Made by a program: the position numbers and the translations under genes | Assembly (NCBI RefSeq): GCF_002206635.1 | Contig: NZ_NGUO01000004.1 | Location: forward strand, 158,995 to 222,994 | DNA length: 64,000 nt | Source: Polynucleobacter aenigmaticus | GTDB taxonomy: Bacteria > Pseudomonadota > Gammaproteobacteria > Burkholderiales > Burkholderiaceae | Direction: 5' to 3' | The notes under the pieces: generated by a model | What the model was told of the DNA's origin: nothing | The model's database searches: none | Seen by the model: the letters and a program-made list of their open reading frames with translations, nothing else | Shown: positions 43,189 through 51,567 of the stretch, piece after piece | How positions within the stretch are numbered: the stretch's first letter is position 1 | How the letters are laid out: each line of letters starts with the position of its first letter

Positions 43189-43401
43189 TTACTTACAGCA
43201 AGAATCCTTACCACCAGATGTGCCGCATGAGTTAACCCCTAAAAGCGGATAAGCCGGGCAGAAACGGAAGATGCCGGTAGCTAAAGGAATAAACCCGAGC
43301 CAACCCCACCAACCTACAATGCCATTGGCTGCTAGTGCTACCAGCACAATACCTACTGAGATTCTCAAAATACGATCGATACCACCGACGTTACATTTCA
43401 T
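43189..43401 (-). CDS. DUF2892 (YgaP-like) inner-membrane protein
   Basis: 70 residues: CNVGGIDRILRISVGIVLVAL and WWGWLGFIPLATGIFRFCPAYPLLGVNSC form the two-helix DUF2892 hairpin found fused to rhodanese in YgaP and as separate genes in sulfide-response operons. The Cys-rich tail (CGTSGGKDSCCK) is notable. Third gene of the persulfide operon. Confidence 0.88.
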   Translation of the reverse strand: MKCNVGGIDRILRISVGIVLVALAANGIVGWWGWLGFIPLATGIFRFCPAYPLLGVNSCGTSGGKDSCCK

Positions 43402-43441
43402 GTTGAACTCCTTTTAAAAACGATTGAATGATTTCCCACTA

Positions 43442-43768
43442 TCACTTCTTACAGTAGTGCTTGTAAAGCAACCCCATAACTGCTACAGCCACCTGACTTG
43501 AGAGTGAGTAGTAAATTTGCTTTCCCTCTCTACGCGTTTTAACTAACTTCTCCTTGCGTAAAACGGTGAGTTGCTGCGAGAGGCTGGGCTGATGGAGATC
43601 TAGTGCAGCCTCTAACTCGCCGACACATTTTTCTGCTTGGCCGATTTCACATAAGAGCATCATGCGATCCCGGTTAGATAAGACTTTCATCAACTTGCAG
43701 GCTTCATCCGCTGAAGACTGCATCTTCTTTAACTCCGCTTTAGAAATAGGCATATTCATCATTGTCAC
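43442..43768 (-). CDS. BigR/SqrR-type ArsR-family persulfide sensor
   Basis: 108 residues counted from GTG 43768, which overlaps the upstream stop; ATG 43762 is also possible. Winged helix LHQPSLSQQLTVLRKEKLVKTRREGKQIYYSL. Cys40 in MLLCEIGQ and Cys106 near the end (KHYCKK) correspond to the two cysteines that form a disulfide or tetrasulfide in BigR and SqrR and release DNA when sulfide or persulfide accumulates. It would repress the operon of its own gene, the persulfide dioxygenase and the DUF2892 protein, and perhaps the divergent TSUP gene. Confidence 0.88.
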   Translation of the reverse strand: MTMMNMPISKAELKKMQSSADEACKLMKVLSNRDRMMLLCEIGQAEKCVGELEAALDLHQPSLSQQLTVLRKEKLVKTRREGKQIYYSLSSQVAVAVMGLLYKHYCKK

Positions 43769-44637
43769 AGCGCGTTTAATGGAATCTTTAAGTAAGCAAT
43801 ACCATTGGCATCTGGCTCGGGAAAATGTCCCGCCCTAATATTCACCTGAATGGAGGGCAGAATCAACACTGGCATCTCCAAGGTTTTATCTCGGGCAGTG
43901 CGCATCTCTACAAACTGGCTTTCTGTAACGCCGTCATGTACGTGGATGTTGCTTGCCTTCTCGTCTGCCACCGTTGTCATGCAGGCTGCAGGCCGATCTG
44001 TGGGCGGGTAATCGTGGCACATATAGAGCTTGGTCTGCCCTGGATAAGATAGGATCTTTTGAATAGAGCGATATAGTGTTGTGGCATCACCACCTGGAAA
44101 ATCGCAACGCGCACTACCTACGTCTGGCAAAAATAAGGTATCGCCCACAAAAATAGCGTCACCGATTTCATAAGCCATGCATGCAGGAGTGTGGCCCGGT
44201 ACAAAGAGTGCCGTTAAGGAGAGGTTTCCAAATGCGAGTGACTCACCTTCTTTCAATAGGCGGTCAAATTGAGCGCCATCAGCCTGAAAACGCTCATCTA
44301 GATTAAAGACGCCTTTGAATACAGCCTGCACACTTGTGATGTGATCTCCAATCACCAACTTGCCACCCAGGTGACTTTGCAAGTACGGGGCCGCCGTTAG
44401 ATGGTCTGCATGAGCATGAGTCTCCAGAATCCAGCTTGTCTGGAGTTGGTGGGCTTGAACAAAGGCGATAACCTTATCTGCTGATGTTGTACTTGTTCTA
44501 CCGGACTTGGGATCGTAATTCAGCACTGAGTCGATGATGATGCAAGGGCTACCATCCCCCTCATAGACGACATAGGTGTAAGTCCAAGTTTCTGGATCAA
44601 AAAAGTCTTTAATTTGCGCGGCTGGCTTTGAGCTCAA
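43765..44637 (-). CDS. Persulfide dioxygenase, Blh-like MBL protein
   Basis: 290 residues from TTG 44637, chosen because GGAAAG lies 6 nt upstream; the frame runs seven codons further to another TTG. ETHAHADHLTAAPYL gives the iron/zinc-binding motif, VPGHTPACMAYEIGDAIFVGDTLFLPDVGSARCDFPGG the second set of ligands and the DFPGG of ETHE1-like enzymes. ETHE1 and Blh oxidise glutathione persulfide to sulfite. The neighbouring BigR-type sensor and TSUP exporter for sulfite make a complete sulfide-detoxification module. Confidence 0.9.
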   Translation of the reverse strand: MSSKPAAQIKDFFDPETWTYTYVVYEGDGSPCIIIDSVLNYDPKSGRTSTTSADKVIAFVQAHQLQTSWILETHAHADHLTAAPYLQSHLGGKLVIGDHITSVQAVFKGVFNLDERFQADGAQFDRLLKEGESLAFGNLSLTALFVPGHTPACMAYEIGDAIFVGDTLFLPDVGSARCDFPGGDATTLYRSIQKILSYPGQTKLYMCHDYPPTDRPAACMTTVADEKASNIHVHDGVTESQFVEMRTARDKTLEMPVLILPSIQVNIRAGHFPEPDANGIAYLKIPLNAL

Positions 44638-44658
44638 AATATTCTTTCCGTTATACAA

Positions 44659-44689
44659 ATATTATATATATTTATATACTATATTAATC
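44659..44689. promoter_or_regulatory. AT-rich operator candidate between the dioxygenase and TSUP genes
   Basis: ATTATATATATTTATATACT and flanks form an imperfect AT palindrome in the 66-bp divergent promoter region. BigR operators are AT-rich palindromes of this sort; assignment rests on position and composition. Confidence 0.4.
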
Positions 44690-44703
44690 TAAAATAAATT
44701 GCA

Positions 44704-45528
44704 ATGGACTACTCAACTCTTATCAGCCCTGCCCTAGGAATCCTAGTAGGGGTGCTCATGGGTCTCACGGGTGCTGGGGGTGGCATTTTGTCGGTGCCAC
44801 TACTGGTCTTCTTCTTGGATCTACCCATTACAGAGGCCGCCCCAATCGCCCTTTGCGCCGTTGCCCTCGCCTCCAGCATTGGTGCAATCCTAGGCCTAAA
44901 AAATAAGATATTGCGCTATAAAGCGGCTGGTTTCATGGCAATTTTTGGTTTAGCACTATCGCCAATAGGGCTCTGGCTTGCGCCCAAGATCCCGAATGCA
45001 CCCCTTCAGATTCTGTTTAGCTTGATCTTGCTATACGTAGCCATTCGCTTGTTACGTCAGGCTCGCAATGAAATCAAAGGCGTTCCCGAAGAACACAGAA
45101 AGCCTCCACCGTGCCTCATGAATCCTGCAATTGGAAAACTTCAATGGACGATGCCCTGTGCACGCGCACTCATGCTTGCAGGAAGCCTCGCAGGTTTTCT
45201 ATCTGGCTTGCTCGGCGTTGGCGGCGGCTTCATTATCGTCCCGGCACTCAAACGCTATACCGACCTACCCGTGAAATCCATTGTTGCAACCTCCCTTGGG
45301 GTATTGGCCATCATTACTGGTGGCGGTGCTATTTTTTCAGCAGCTAGCGGGAGCTTAAATATCATGGTGGCAGCACCATTTGCATTGGCTGCATTAGGCG
45401 GGCTTTTAATGGGTCAACTCTTAGGAAAAAAGATCAGTGGTTCATACACTCAACTGATTTTCTCCATCTTCACCTTAGTGATTGCTATTGGCCTACTAAT
45501 CAAAGGCGTGTTACTTTTCAATACCTAA
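44704..45528 (+). CDS. TSUP-family exporter, probable sulfite exporter
   Basis: 274 residues with about eight helices. GVLMGLTGAGGGILSVPLLVFFLDLPITEAAPIAL and its repeat AGFLSGLLGVGGGFIIVPALKRYTDLP are the paired TauE/SafE motifs. Standing divergently from the persulfide dioxygenase operon, it most likely removes the sulfite produced there. Confidence 0.88.
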   Translation: MDYSTLISPALGILVGVLMGLTGAGGGILSVPLLVFFLDLPITEAAPIALCAVALASSIGAILGLKNKILRYKAAGFMAIFGLALSPIGLWLAPKIPNAPLQILFSLILLYVAIRLLRQARNEIKGVPEEHRKPPPCLMNPAIGKLQWTMPCARALMLAGSLAGFLSGLLGVGGGFIIVPALKRYTDLPVKSIVATSLGVLAIITGGGAIFSAASGSLNIMVAAPFALAALGGLLMGQLLGKKISGSYTQLIFSIFTLVIAIGLLIKGVLLFNT

Positions 45529-45549
45529 AGCGCTCATGAGGTTGAAATA

Positions 45550-45577
45550 GAACAAGCCCTCATCAGAGGGCTTGTTC
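45550..45577. terminator. Terminator between the TSUP and livF genes
   Basis: Perfect 12-bp stem GAACAAGCCCTC / GAGGGCTTGTTC with loop ATCA. It lacks a T run on either strand, so termination efficiency is uncertain. Confidence 0.6.
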
Positions 45578-45600
45578 ATGAACATCGAGAGTGCTAAGGC

Positions 45601-46329
45601 TTAGTGACTGCTAGCACCACCTAAGTAAGCAGCTTTCACAGCAGGATCATGCATCAACTTATCTGCTGGGCCATGAGTCGCAATCTTGCCGTTCTCAAGC
45701 ACATAGCCATAGTCTGCAACCTGCAAGGCAGCTGCAGCGAACTGCTCTACCAACAACATAGTTACGCCTTGGGACTTGAGGTTAGAAATAATCTTAAATA
45801 CTTCCTCAACCAAAATAGGTGCAAGACCCATTGATGGCTCATCCAAGAGGATGATCTCTGGATTTAACATCACAGCGCGAGCCATTGCCAACATCTGCTG
45901 CTCACCACCAGACAAAGTTCCAGCCAATTGGTTGCGACGCTCTTTTAGGCGTGGGAACATTTCTAGAGCACGCTCTAGGTCGTTCTTAATGTCGCCTTTT
46001 GGACGACTGCCTATAAAGCGTGGGAATGCGCCCAACAACAGGTTGTCATTGACGGACATCGTAGTAAATACACGACGACCCTCTGGGCTATGGGCTAAAC
46101 CGAGGCGGGCGATTTTATGAGAGTCGTAACCATCAATTTTTTCGCCGCTCAAAGTGACTTCGCCACCGGTGGGTTTAATCATGCCAGTAATAGCGCGCAT
46201 CGTCGTTGTTTTGCCGGCGCCATTTGACCCGATCAAAGTAATGACCTGCCCTTTAGGGACATCAATATTGATGCCGTGCAGAACTTTTACTTTGCCGTAG
46301 CCTGCTTCAAGATTCTTAATAGATAACAT
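45601..46329 (-). CDS. livF: Branched-chain amino acid ABC transporter ATPase LivF
   Basis: 242 residues: Walker A GSNGAGKTT, signature LSGGEQQMLAMARAV, Walker B ILLDEPSMGLAP and switch His region LVEQFAAAALQVADYGYVLENG. Length matches LivF. It pairs with the LivG ATPase half encoded as the C-terminal part of the next upstream gene. Last gene of the liv operon. Confidence 0.93.
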   Translation of the reverse strand: MLSIKNLEAGYGKVKVLHGINIDVPKGQVITLIGSNGAGKTTTMRAITGMIKPTGGEVTLSGEKIDGYDSHKIARLGLAHSPEGRRVFTTMSVNDNLLLGAFPRFIGSRPKGDIKNDLERALEMFPRLKERRNQLAGTLSGGEQQMLAMARAVMLNPEIILLDEPSMGLAPILVEEVFKIISNLKSQGVTMLLVEQFAAAALQVADYGYVLENGKIATHGPADKLMHDPAVKAAYLGGASSH

Positions 46330-46360
46330 GGTATTTACCGATTCAATATAGTGCTAGTGA

Positions 46361-48295
46361 TTAAGTACCCAAGTAGGCGTGAATCACCTTCTCGTCTGCC
46401 TGAACTTCAGCTGGTTTACCTTCTGCGATCTTCTGACCAAAATCCAATACAGAAACGGTATCACAGACTGACATGACCACATCCATGTGATGCTCAATCA
46501 GGATGAAGGTAATGCCACTATCGCGGATCTTACGAATAATGCGCAAGAGTTCTTTAATGTCTGGGGCAGTTAAACCAGCAGCTGGCTCATCCAATAAGAG
46601 CAGTTCTGGATCCAAAGCCAAGGCACGAGCGATTTCTAGCAAACGTTGCTTACCGTAGGGCAAGTTACGCGCCTCTTCGTTTGCCAAGTCATCTAAGCCA
46701 ACAAACTTGAGCAGTGCCATCGCGCGAGCGTGCGCCTCAGCCTCTTCCTTCTTGTAACGTGGCAGATGCAATGCAATTTCCACCATGTTGGACTTAAAGG
46801 TGTGATGCAAGCCAACCAAAATATTTTGGATGGCAGTCATTTCACCAAAGAGCTGAACGTTTTGGAAAGTACGAGCAATACCAGAAAGAGCGATATCGGA
46901 AGAGGTACGACCCACTACGCTCTGGCCTGCATAGAGAACGTTACCCGCTGTAGGCACATAAATACCTGTCAACACGTTCATCATCGTGCTCTTACCTGAA
47001 CCGTTCGGACCAATCAAACCATGAATAGTGCCGCGCTTAATACTGAGACTCACATTATTTAACGCCTTCAAGCCACCAAATTGCATCAAGACGGAGTCTA
47101 CTTTCAGGAGTTCAGCGCCCGTATTTTGATCACTGATCTTTCTGATAAAGCTAATGGAGTCATCCACCACCTCAGCATCACCACCACGAGTGGTTTTTGC
47201 TTTGCCAACAATGGATTGGTAAAAGCTCTTCGCAAAACCGACAATGCCGTTTTGCAAGTAATACACCACGAGCAAAATCATGAAGCCGAAAATACTGAGA
47301 CGCCAGTCAGAAATGGTGTCGAGCCAGAATGAGAATACTGCCAAGCCAACTACACCCGCCAAAGGCACAGCGACACGTCTGACTGTGGTGACCTTTTTCG
47401 ACAGCGCCATGGCTGCACCGACTACTACGACGATCGCGATGATCGAAGCAACGATACGGAATAAGTTAATGTCATCCAGTAATTTTGGCAACAACACAAT
47501 AATGGCGGCACCAATCACTGCACCCAAGCGTGACTTACGGCCACCCATAATGATGCCAAGCAAGAAGAGCACAGCTAATTCATTGTTATAGGTGTTTGGA
47601 GAGATGTATTGCTCAGAGTAAGCGTATAAGCAACCAGCCAAGCCAGCAAAGCCTGCACTGATCACAAACGCAATTACCTTAAAGCGATACACAGATACAC
47701 CCATACAGTCACAAGCAATTGGGCTATCACGCAAAGCCTCAAAAGCGCGGCCCATTTGTGATTTCACAAAACGATCAACCACAATCATGGCAATGATCAG
47801 AACGGCAGACACTAACCAAAAGTACTCAGCCTTTGTCATCGGCACACCCATGAGCTCTGGCTTTGGAATCTTGATGCCCAATGGGCCTTCAGTCAACCAA
47901 GTCATCTCGTTAATCAGGATCTGCGCAATCGTACCGAACGCCAAGGTCACCATCGCCAAATAAGGCCCGATCACCTTGAGGGCGGGTAAAGCCAAAAGCC
48001 CACCAAAGATGGCAGTCACCACGATGGATGCCGGCAAAGTTCCCCAGATAGTCCAGCCGAAGTGAAAATACAAAACACCCGCTGTGTAAGATCCAATTCC
48101 GAATAAGGCCGCATGCCCCAAAGAAACTTGGCCCACATAACCCACCACGATATCCAGACCATATAACAAAATGGTGTAGATCAGAATTGTTTCAACTAAG
48201 TGAATGTAATACGGGTTATGAATAAATAGTGGCACGCAAATAAGCGCGACTATCGCAATTAATAGCGGTATATGGGACTTCAATTTCATCATCAA
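46361..48295 (-). CDS. Fused LivM permease and LivG ATPase
   Basis: 644 residues. The first 350 form a LivM permease (IVVGYVGQVSLGHAALFGIGSYTAG, VSAGFAGLAGCLYAY, and the EAA-like loop GRAFEALRDSPIACDCMGV). After a linker, residues from about 395 form LivG: Walker A GPNGSGKST, signature NLPYGKQRLLEIARAL, Walker B LLLDEPAAGL, and the LivG C terminus LDFGQKIAEGKPAEVQADEKVIHAYLG. The fusion is common in Burkholderiales. Its start overlaps the livH stop by 4 nt. Confidence 0.93.
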   Translation of the reverse strand: MMMKLKSHIPLLIAIVALICVPLFIHNPYYIHLVETILIYTILLYGLDIVVGYVGQVSLGHAALFGIGSYTAGVLYFHFGWTIWGTLPASIVVTAIFGGLLALPALKVIGPYLAMVTLAFGTIAQILINEMTWLTEGPLGIKIPKPELMGVPMTKAEYFWLVSAVLIIAMIVVDRFVKSQMGRAFEALRDSPIACDCMGVSVYRFKVIAFVISAGFAGLAGCLYAYSEQYISPNTYNNELAVLFLLGIIMGGRKSRLGAVIGAAIIVLLPKLLDDINLFRIVASIIAIVVVVGAAMALSKKVTTVRRVAVPLAGVVGLAVFSFWLDTISDWRLSIFGFMILLVVYYLQNGIVGFAKSFYQSIVGKAKTTRGGDAEVVDDSISFIRKISDQNTGAELLKVDSVLMQFGGLKALNNVSLSIKRGTIHGLIGPNGSGKSTMMNVLTGIYVPTAGNVLYAGQSVVGRTSSDIALSGIARTFQNVQLFGEMTAIQNILVGLHHTFKSNMVEIALHLPRYKKEEAEAHARAMALLKFVGLDDLANEEARNLPYGKQRLLEIARALALDPELLLLDEPAAGLTAPDIKELLRIIRKIRDSGITFILIEHHMDVVMSVCDTVSVLDFGQKIAEGKPAEVQADEKVIHAYLGT

Positions 48296-49170
48296 ACTTT
48301 CTTAATTGCTGATTTGCCAAAGAGACCAGATGGTTTGTATGCAAGCACTAGTAAGAGCAAGATCAAACCTGGCACATCTTTATAACCAGTAGAAATGTAA
48401 AAACCAGTAGCCGTTTCAACGATACCCAGAATCAAGCCACCCACGATGATTCCCATACCGCTTGAGAGGCCCCCAATAATCGCTACCGCGAAAGCCTTTA
48501 ATCCTAAGGCGCCACCCATGCTTGCGCCAGTCAAGGTCAGAGGCGCAATCAGTACACCGGCAAAGGCCGCAGTCAATGAAGACAAAGCATATGAGAAGGT
48601 AATGACCATGCTGGTATTGATACCCATGAGGCCTGCAGCATCGCGATCGTTTGCAGTTGCCACTACAGCCTTACCGTAAATCGTTTTACGGTTAAAAAAC
48701 TCCACCAATAACATCATTACAAGCGCACCAACCACCACCAAAATTTCCATTGGCAAAATGTTCGCACCAAGGAACTCCATTGGTTCCATCGGTAACGGGG
48801 AAGGAAATGGCAATGCATCGCGACCCCAAATATTTTCTGCAACGTTCTTGAAAATGATGCCAAGAGCGATAGTGGACATAATCCAACCAAACTCGGATTT
48901 AATTTTAATTGCAGGGCGCACACCAATCAGCTCAACAAAGCTCCCTTGGATCATACCGAATATACAAACTACGGGAATCATGACCCAATAGTTCATACCG
49001 AAAGTCTCAACGCAGGTTAAACCCACTAGAGCACCCAACATCAGTGCTTCACCTTGACCGAAGTTCAAAGTGCCTGATGTGGCAAAAGTGAGCTGGAAAC
49101 CGAAGGCGATCACCGCATAGATCATCCCCACCGCGATACCGCTTGAGAGGATTTGTGCAAACATGTCCAT
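48292..49170 (-). CDS. livH: Branched-chain amino acid permease LivH
   Basis: 292 residues, about eight helices: GIAVGMIYAVIAFGFQLTFATSGTLNFGQGEALMLG at the N terminus and GGALGLKAFAVAIIGGLSSGMG near the end are standard LivH. The Asn/Arg loop VVATANDRDAAGLMGI contacts the ATPases. It forms the permease heterodimer with the LivM half of the following gene. Confidence 0.93.
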   Translation of the reverse strand: MDMFAQILSSGIAVGMIYAVIAFGFQLTFATSGTLNFGQGEALMLGALVGLTCVETFGMNYWVMIPVVCIFGMIQGSFVELIGVRPAIKIKSEFGWIMSTIALGIIFKNVAENIWGRDALPFPSPLPMEPMEFLGANILPMEILVVVGALVMMLLVEFFNRKTIYGKAVVATANDRDAAGLMGINTSMVITFSYALSSLTAAFAGVLIAPLTLTGASMGGALGLKAFAVAIIGGLSSGMGIIVGGLILGIVETATGFYISTGYKDVPGLILLLLVLAYKPSGLFGKSAIKKV

Positions 49171-49230
49171 TTTTATTGGCCTAAAAGAAAATACTTAAAA
49201 CTGTTTTATTAACGAATTCGACATTGTAAG

Positions 49231-49265
49231 CAAAACGCCGCTTTTTGGGCGGCGCTTTGTTTTTA
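49231..49265. terminator. Hairpin between livK and livH
   Basis: Stem CGCCGC / GCGGCG extended by AAA/TTT around one mismatch, 7-nt loop; on the minus strand it is followed by GTTTTGC. It probably ends part of the livK transcripts so the binding protein is made in excess over the permease. Confidence 0.7.
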
Positions 49266-49319
49266 CTAATGTTGCAGTGCAAAATAAATGATCATTTTGC
49301 CAGCCGATTTGAACTGAAA

Positions 49320-50504
49320 TTACTTCTTCTTAGGAGTTGCGTCCTCAGCATTCAAGAACTCAACGCGACCGTTTTCAACTACACCCATCACCACATCTTT
49401 CATCTTGATAGCGTCGTGATCAGTTGCGGAGAATGGTTTGTTGTAAGTAATCACAACGCCATCAACGGGAGTCTTCAGATCTTGCAATGCTGCAACAATC
49501 TTTGGTCCTTCTGTGCTGTTTGCTTGCTTGATCGCTGCAGCCAAGAGGTAAACAGAGTCATATCCTTGCGCCGCAGAAACTGGAGATGCAATGTTGTTGT
49601 TCTTTGGCTTGAACTCTTTTAAATAAGCTTCTTGGAAAGCCTTACGCTTAGCAGTTGTAGATGGAGATTGGATATAGGTTTGTGGCATTGTTGCGCCATT
49701 ACCGTTCTTACCAGCTGTATCAATAAAGCTAGCCATAGACAATGTCCAAGAACCAATCATTGGCTTCTTCCAACCCAATTTCGCCATACCGTTAGCAATT
49801 TGCGCCAACTCAGGTCCGATTGCGTAAGTCAAAATCACTTCAGCACCAGCGTTCTTTGCCTTCAGGATTTGTGAAGTCATATCAACGTCACCAATGTTGA
49901 ATTTCTCAACCGCAACTGGAGTCACGCCATAAGTCTTCAAAGCCTTTTCTAAGTCTTCACGACCTAGCTGACCGTAGTTTGTAGAGTCAGCCAAAATCGC
50001 TACCTTCTTCAGGCCACGCTTCTCAACCGCTTCTTTAGCAATCAATGGCGCTTGGATATTGTCAGGCGCAGCATTACGGAAAATATAGTTTTCTGCTGCA
50101 TTAGGGAACTGCTTGGTCAATACAGAACCAGTAGCAACGTTGTTCATTACTGGAATCTTGGCATCTTGATAGAAGCGTTGTGAGGCCAGTGCTACACCAG
50201 TATTGATGTAACCCAAAGTAGCAACTACTTTTTCGTTGTTAATCAATTCTTGTGCAATTTGAACGCCACGCTCATTTTTTGCTTCATCGTCGCGTTCAAT
50301 CAAAACGATTTTATTACCGTTAATGCCACCAGCAGCATTGATTTCTTTTGCAGCTAAGCGAACACCATCACGCATACTCACACCCATGGAGGCAGAGCCA
50401 CCAGTGAATGGACCTGAAAGACCAAGCTTGATATCAGCAGCGTAAGCGCCGGTTGTAAACATTGCAGCAGCAGCAACTGCAAAAATGTGATGACGAATAT
50501 TCAT
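49320..50504 (-). CDS. Branched-chain amino acid ABC transporter substrate-binding protein
   Basis: 394 residues, LivK/AmiC fold, with signal peptide MNIRHHIFAVAAAAMFTTGAYA and mature start ADIKLGLSGPFTGGSASMGV. VKLGL-like first strand, EINAAGGINGNKIVLIERDDEA and the ligand-contact region FRNAAPDNIQAPLI are typical. The ligand may be a branched-chain or other amino acid, an amide or urea; the family does not settle it. It heads the liv cluster, separated from livH by 149 bp and a hairpin. Confidence 0.9.
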   Translation of the reverse strand: MNIRHHIFAVAAAAMFTTGAYAADIKLGLSGPFTGGSASMGVSMRDGVRLAAKEINAAGGINGNKIVLIERDDEAKNERGVQIAQELINNEKVVATLGYINTGVALASQRFYQDAKIPVMNNVATGSVLTKQFPNAAENYIFRNAAPDNIQAPLIAKEAVEKRGLKKVAILADSTNYGQLGREDLEKALKTYGVTPVAVEKFNIGDVDMTSQILKAKNAGAEVILTYAIGPELAQIANGMAKLGWKKPMIGSWTLSMASFIDTAGKNGNGATMPQTYIQSPSTTAKRKAFQEAYLKEFKPKNNNIASPVSAAQGYDSVYLLAAAIKQANSTEGPKIVAALQDLKTPVDGVVITYNKPFSATDHDAIKMKDVVMGVVENGRVEFLNAEDATPKKK

Positions 50505-50652
50505 AAAGTCTCCATGACTAAAAATTCTAATTAGATAATTACTTTTTTACAGATAAAACCGATAACGAATAACTATATTACTGTGAATACAGGGGCAAAA
50601 AAAGGGGGTTGTATTAGGGTTTTACATTAGCCCCGAGAGATAAAATCCGTTT

Positions 50653-51567
50653 TTAAAAAAACTTGCGAATTTGCTCTCGCAAGGTGGGCCAGAAAAGATT
50701 CACCACCAAACCGGCAATGACTAAGCCTGCCGCCATAATCTTCCAAGACGGCAAGGACTCATCCAAAAAAAAGGCAGACGCCCCCATTCCAAAAATAGGC
50801 ACTAGCAATGGTGCAGGAGCTACTACCGCAGCAGGGTGTTTTGATAAGAGCCAGCCCCAAGCAGCATAACCAAATAAGGTATTGCCCCAGGACTGCCAAA
50901 GCACCCCAACCCAGGCCCCCATTGGGGCTGCAAGGCTTACATCCCATAGGTTTGTTACACCGCCCTCAAAGACAAGGGCAATCAGTACTAGAGGTGGAAT
51001 AGAGAAGGCGCTGGCCCAAACCACATAAGACAGCATATTGATAGAGCCTGCCTGGCGGCTAACGGTATTGGCGATCCCCCATGAGAGGCCCGAGAACACC
51101 ACCAGGGCCAAACCTAAAAAAGTAGTTGTTGAATCTGTGTGCAGTGCAATAATTCCAAGGCCCGTCATTGCCACAGCAACTGCAACCGCCTGATAGCGTT
51201 TGAGGCCTTCCTTGGCAAAGAACATCGCAAAGCCAATCGTAAAGAAAACCTGTGTCTGAATCACCAGTGATGCTAAACCAGGGGAGATCTGGCTATTGAT
51301 CGCGTAATACATCACACCGAACTGCCCTACTCCAGTCGCCAATCCATAAATACACAAGTTGCCCCAGGACACTTTTGGCCTGGGTACAAAAAAGACCAGG
51401 GGCAATAAAGCAAAAAAGTAGCGCAGCGCTGCAAAGTAAAACGGCGGAAATGCGGAGAGGCAATTTTTAATCACGACAAAGTTGGTACCCCACACCGCCA
51501 CGATTCCTAAGGCTAAGAGGAGGTGGCTTGCAGGTAATTGCGAACTGCGATCGGCGGAACTATTCAC
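50653..51567 (-). CDS. EamA/DMT-family exporter
   Basis: 304 residues from GTG 51567, which gives an 8-nt overlap with the GMC gene; an ATG ten codons further upstream would overlap 38 nt. Ten helices in two EamA repeats (LLLALGIVAVWGTNFVVIKNCL; LVVFSGLSWGIANTVSRQAG). Members export amino acids or other metabolites. Cotranscribed with the GMC oxidoreductase upstream. Confidence 0.85.
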   Translation of the reverse strand: MNSSADRSSQLPASHLLLALGIVAVWGTNFVVIKNCLSAFPPFYFAALRYFFALLPLVFFVPRPKVSWGNLCIYGLATGVGQFGVMYYAINSQISPGLASLVIQTQVFFTIGFAMFFAKEGLKRYQAVAVAVAMTGLGIIALHTDSTTTFLGLALVVFSGLSWGIANTVSRQAGSINMLSYVVWASAFSIPPLVLIALVFEGGVTNLWDVSLAAPMGAWVGVLWQSWGNTLFGYAAWGWLLSKHPAAVVAPAPLLVPIFGMGASAFFLDESLPSWKIMAAGLVIAGLVVNLFWPTLREQIRKFF

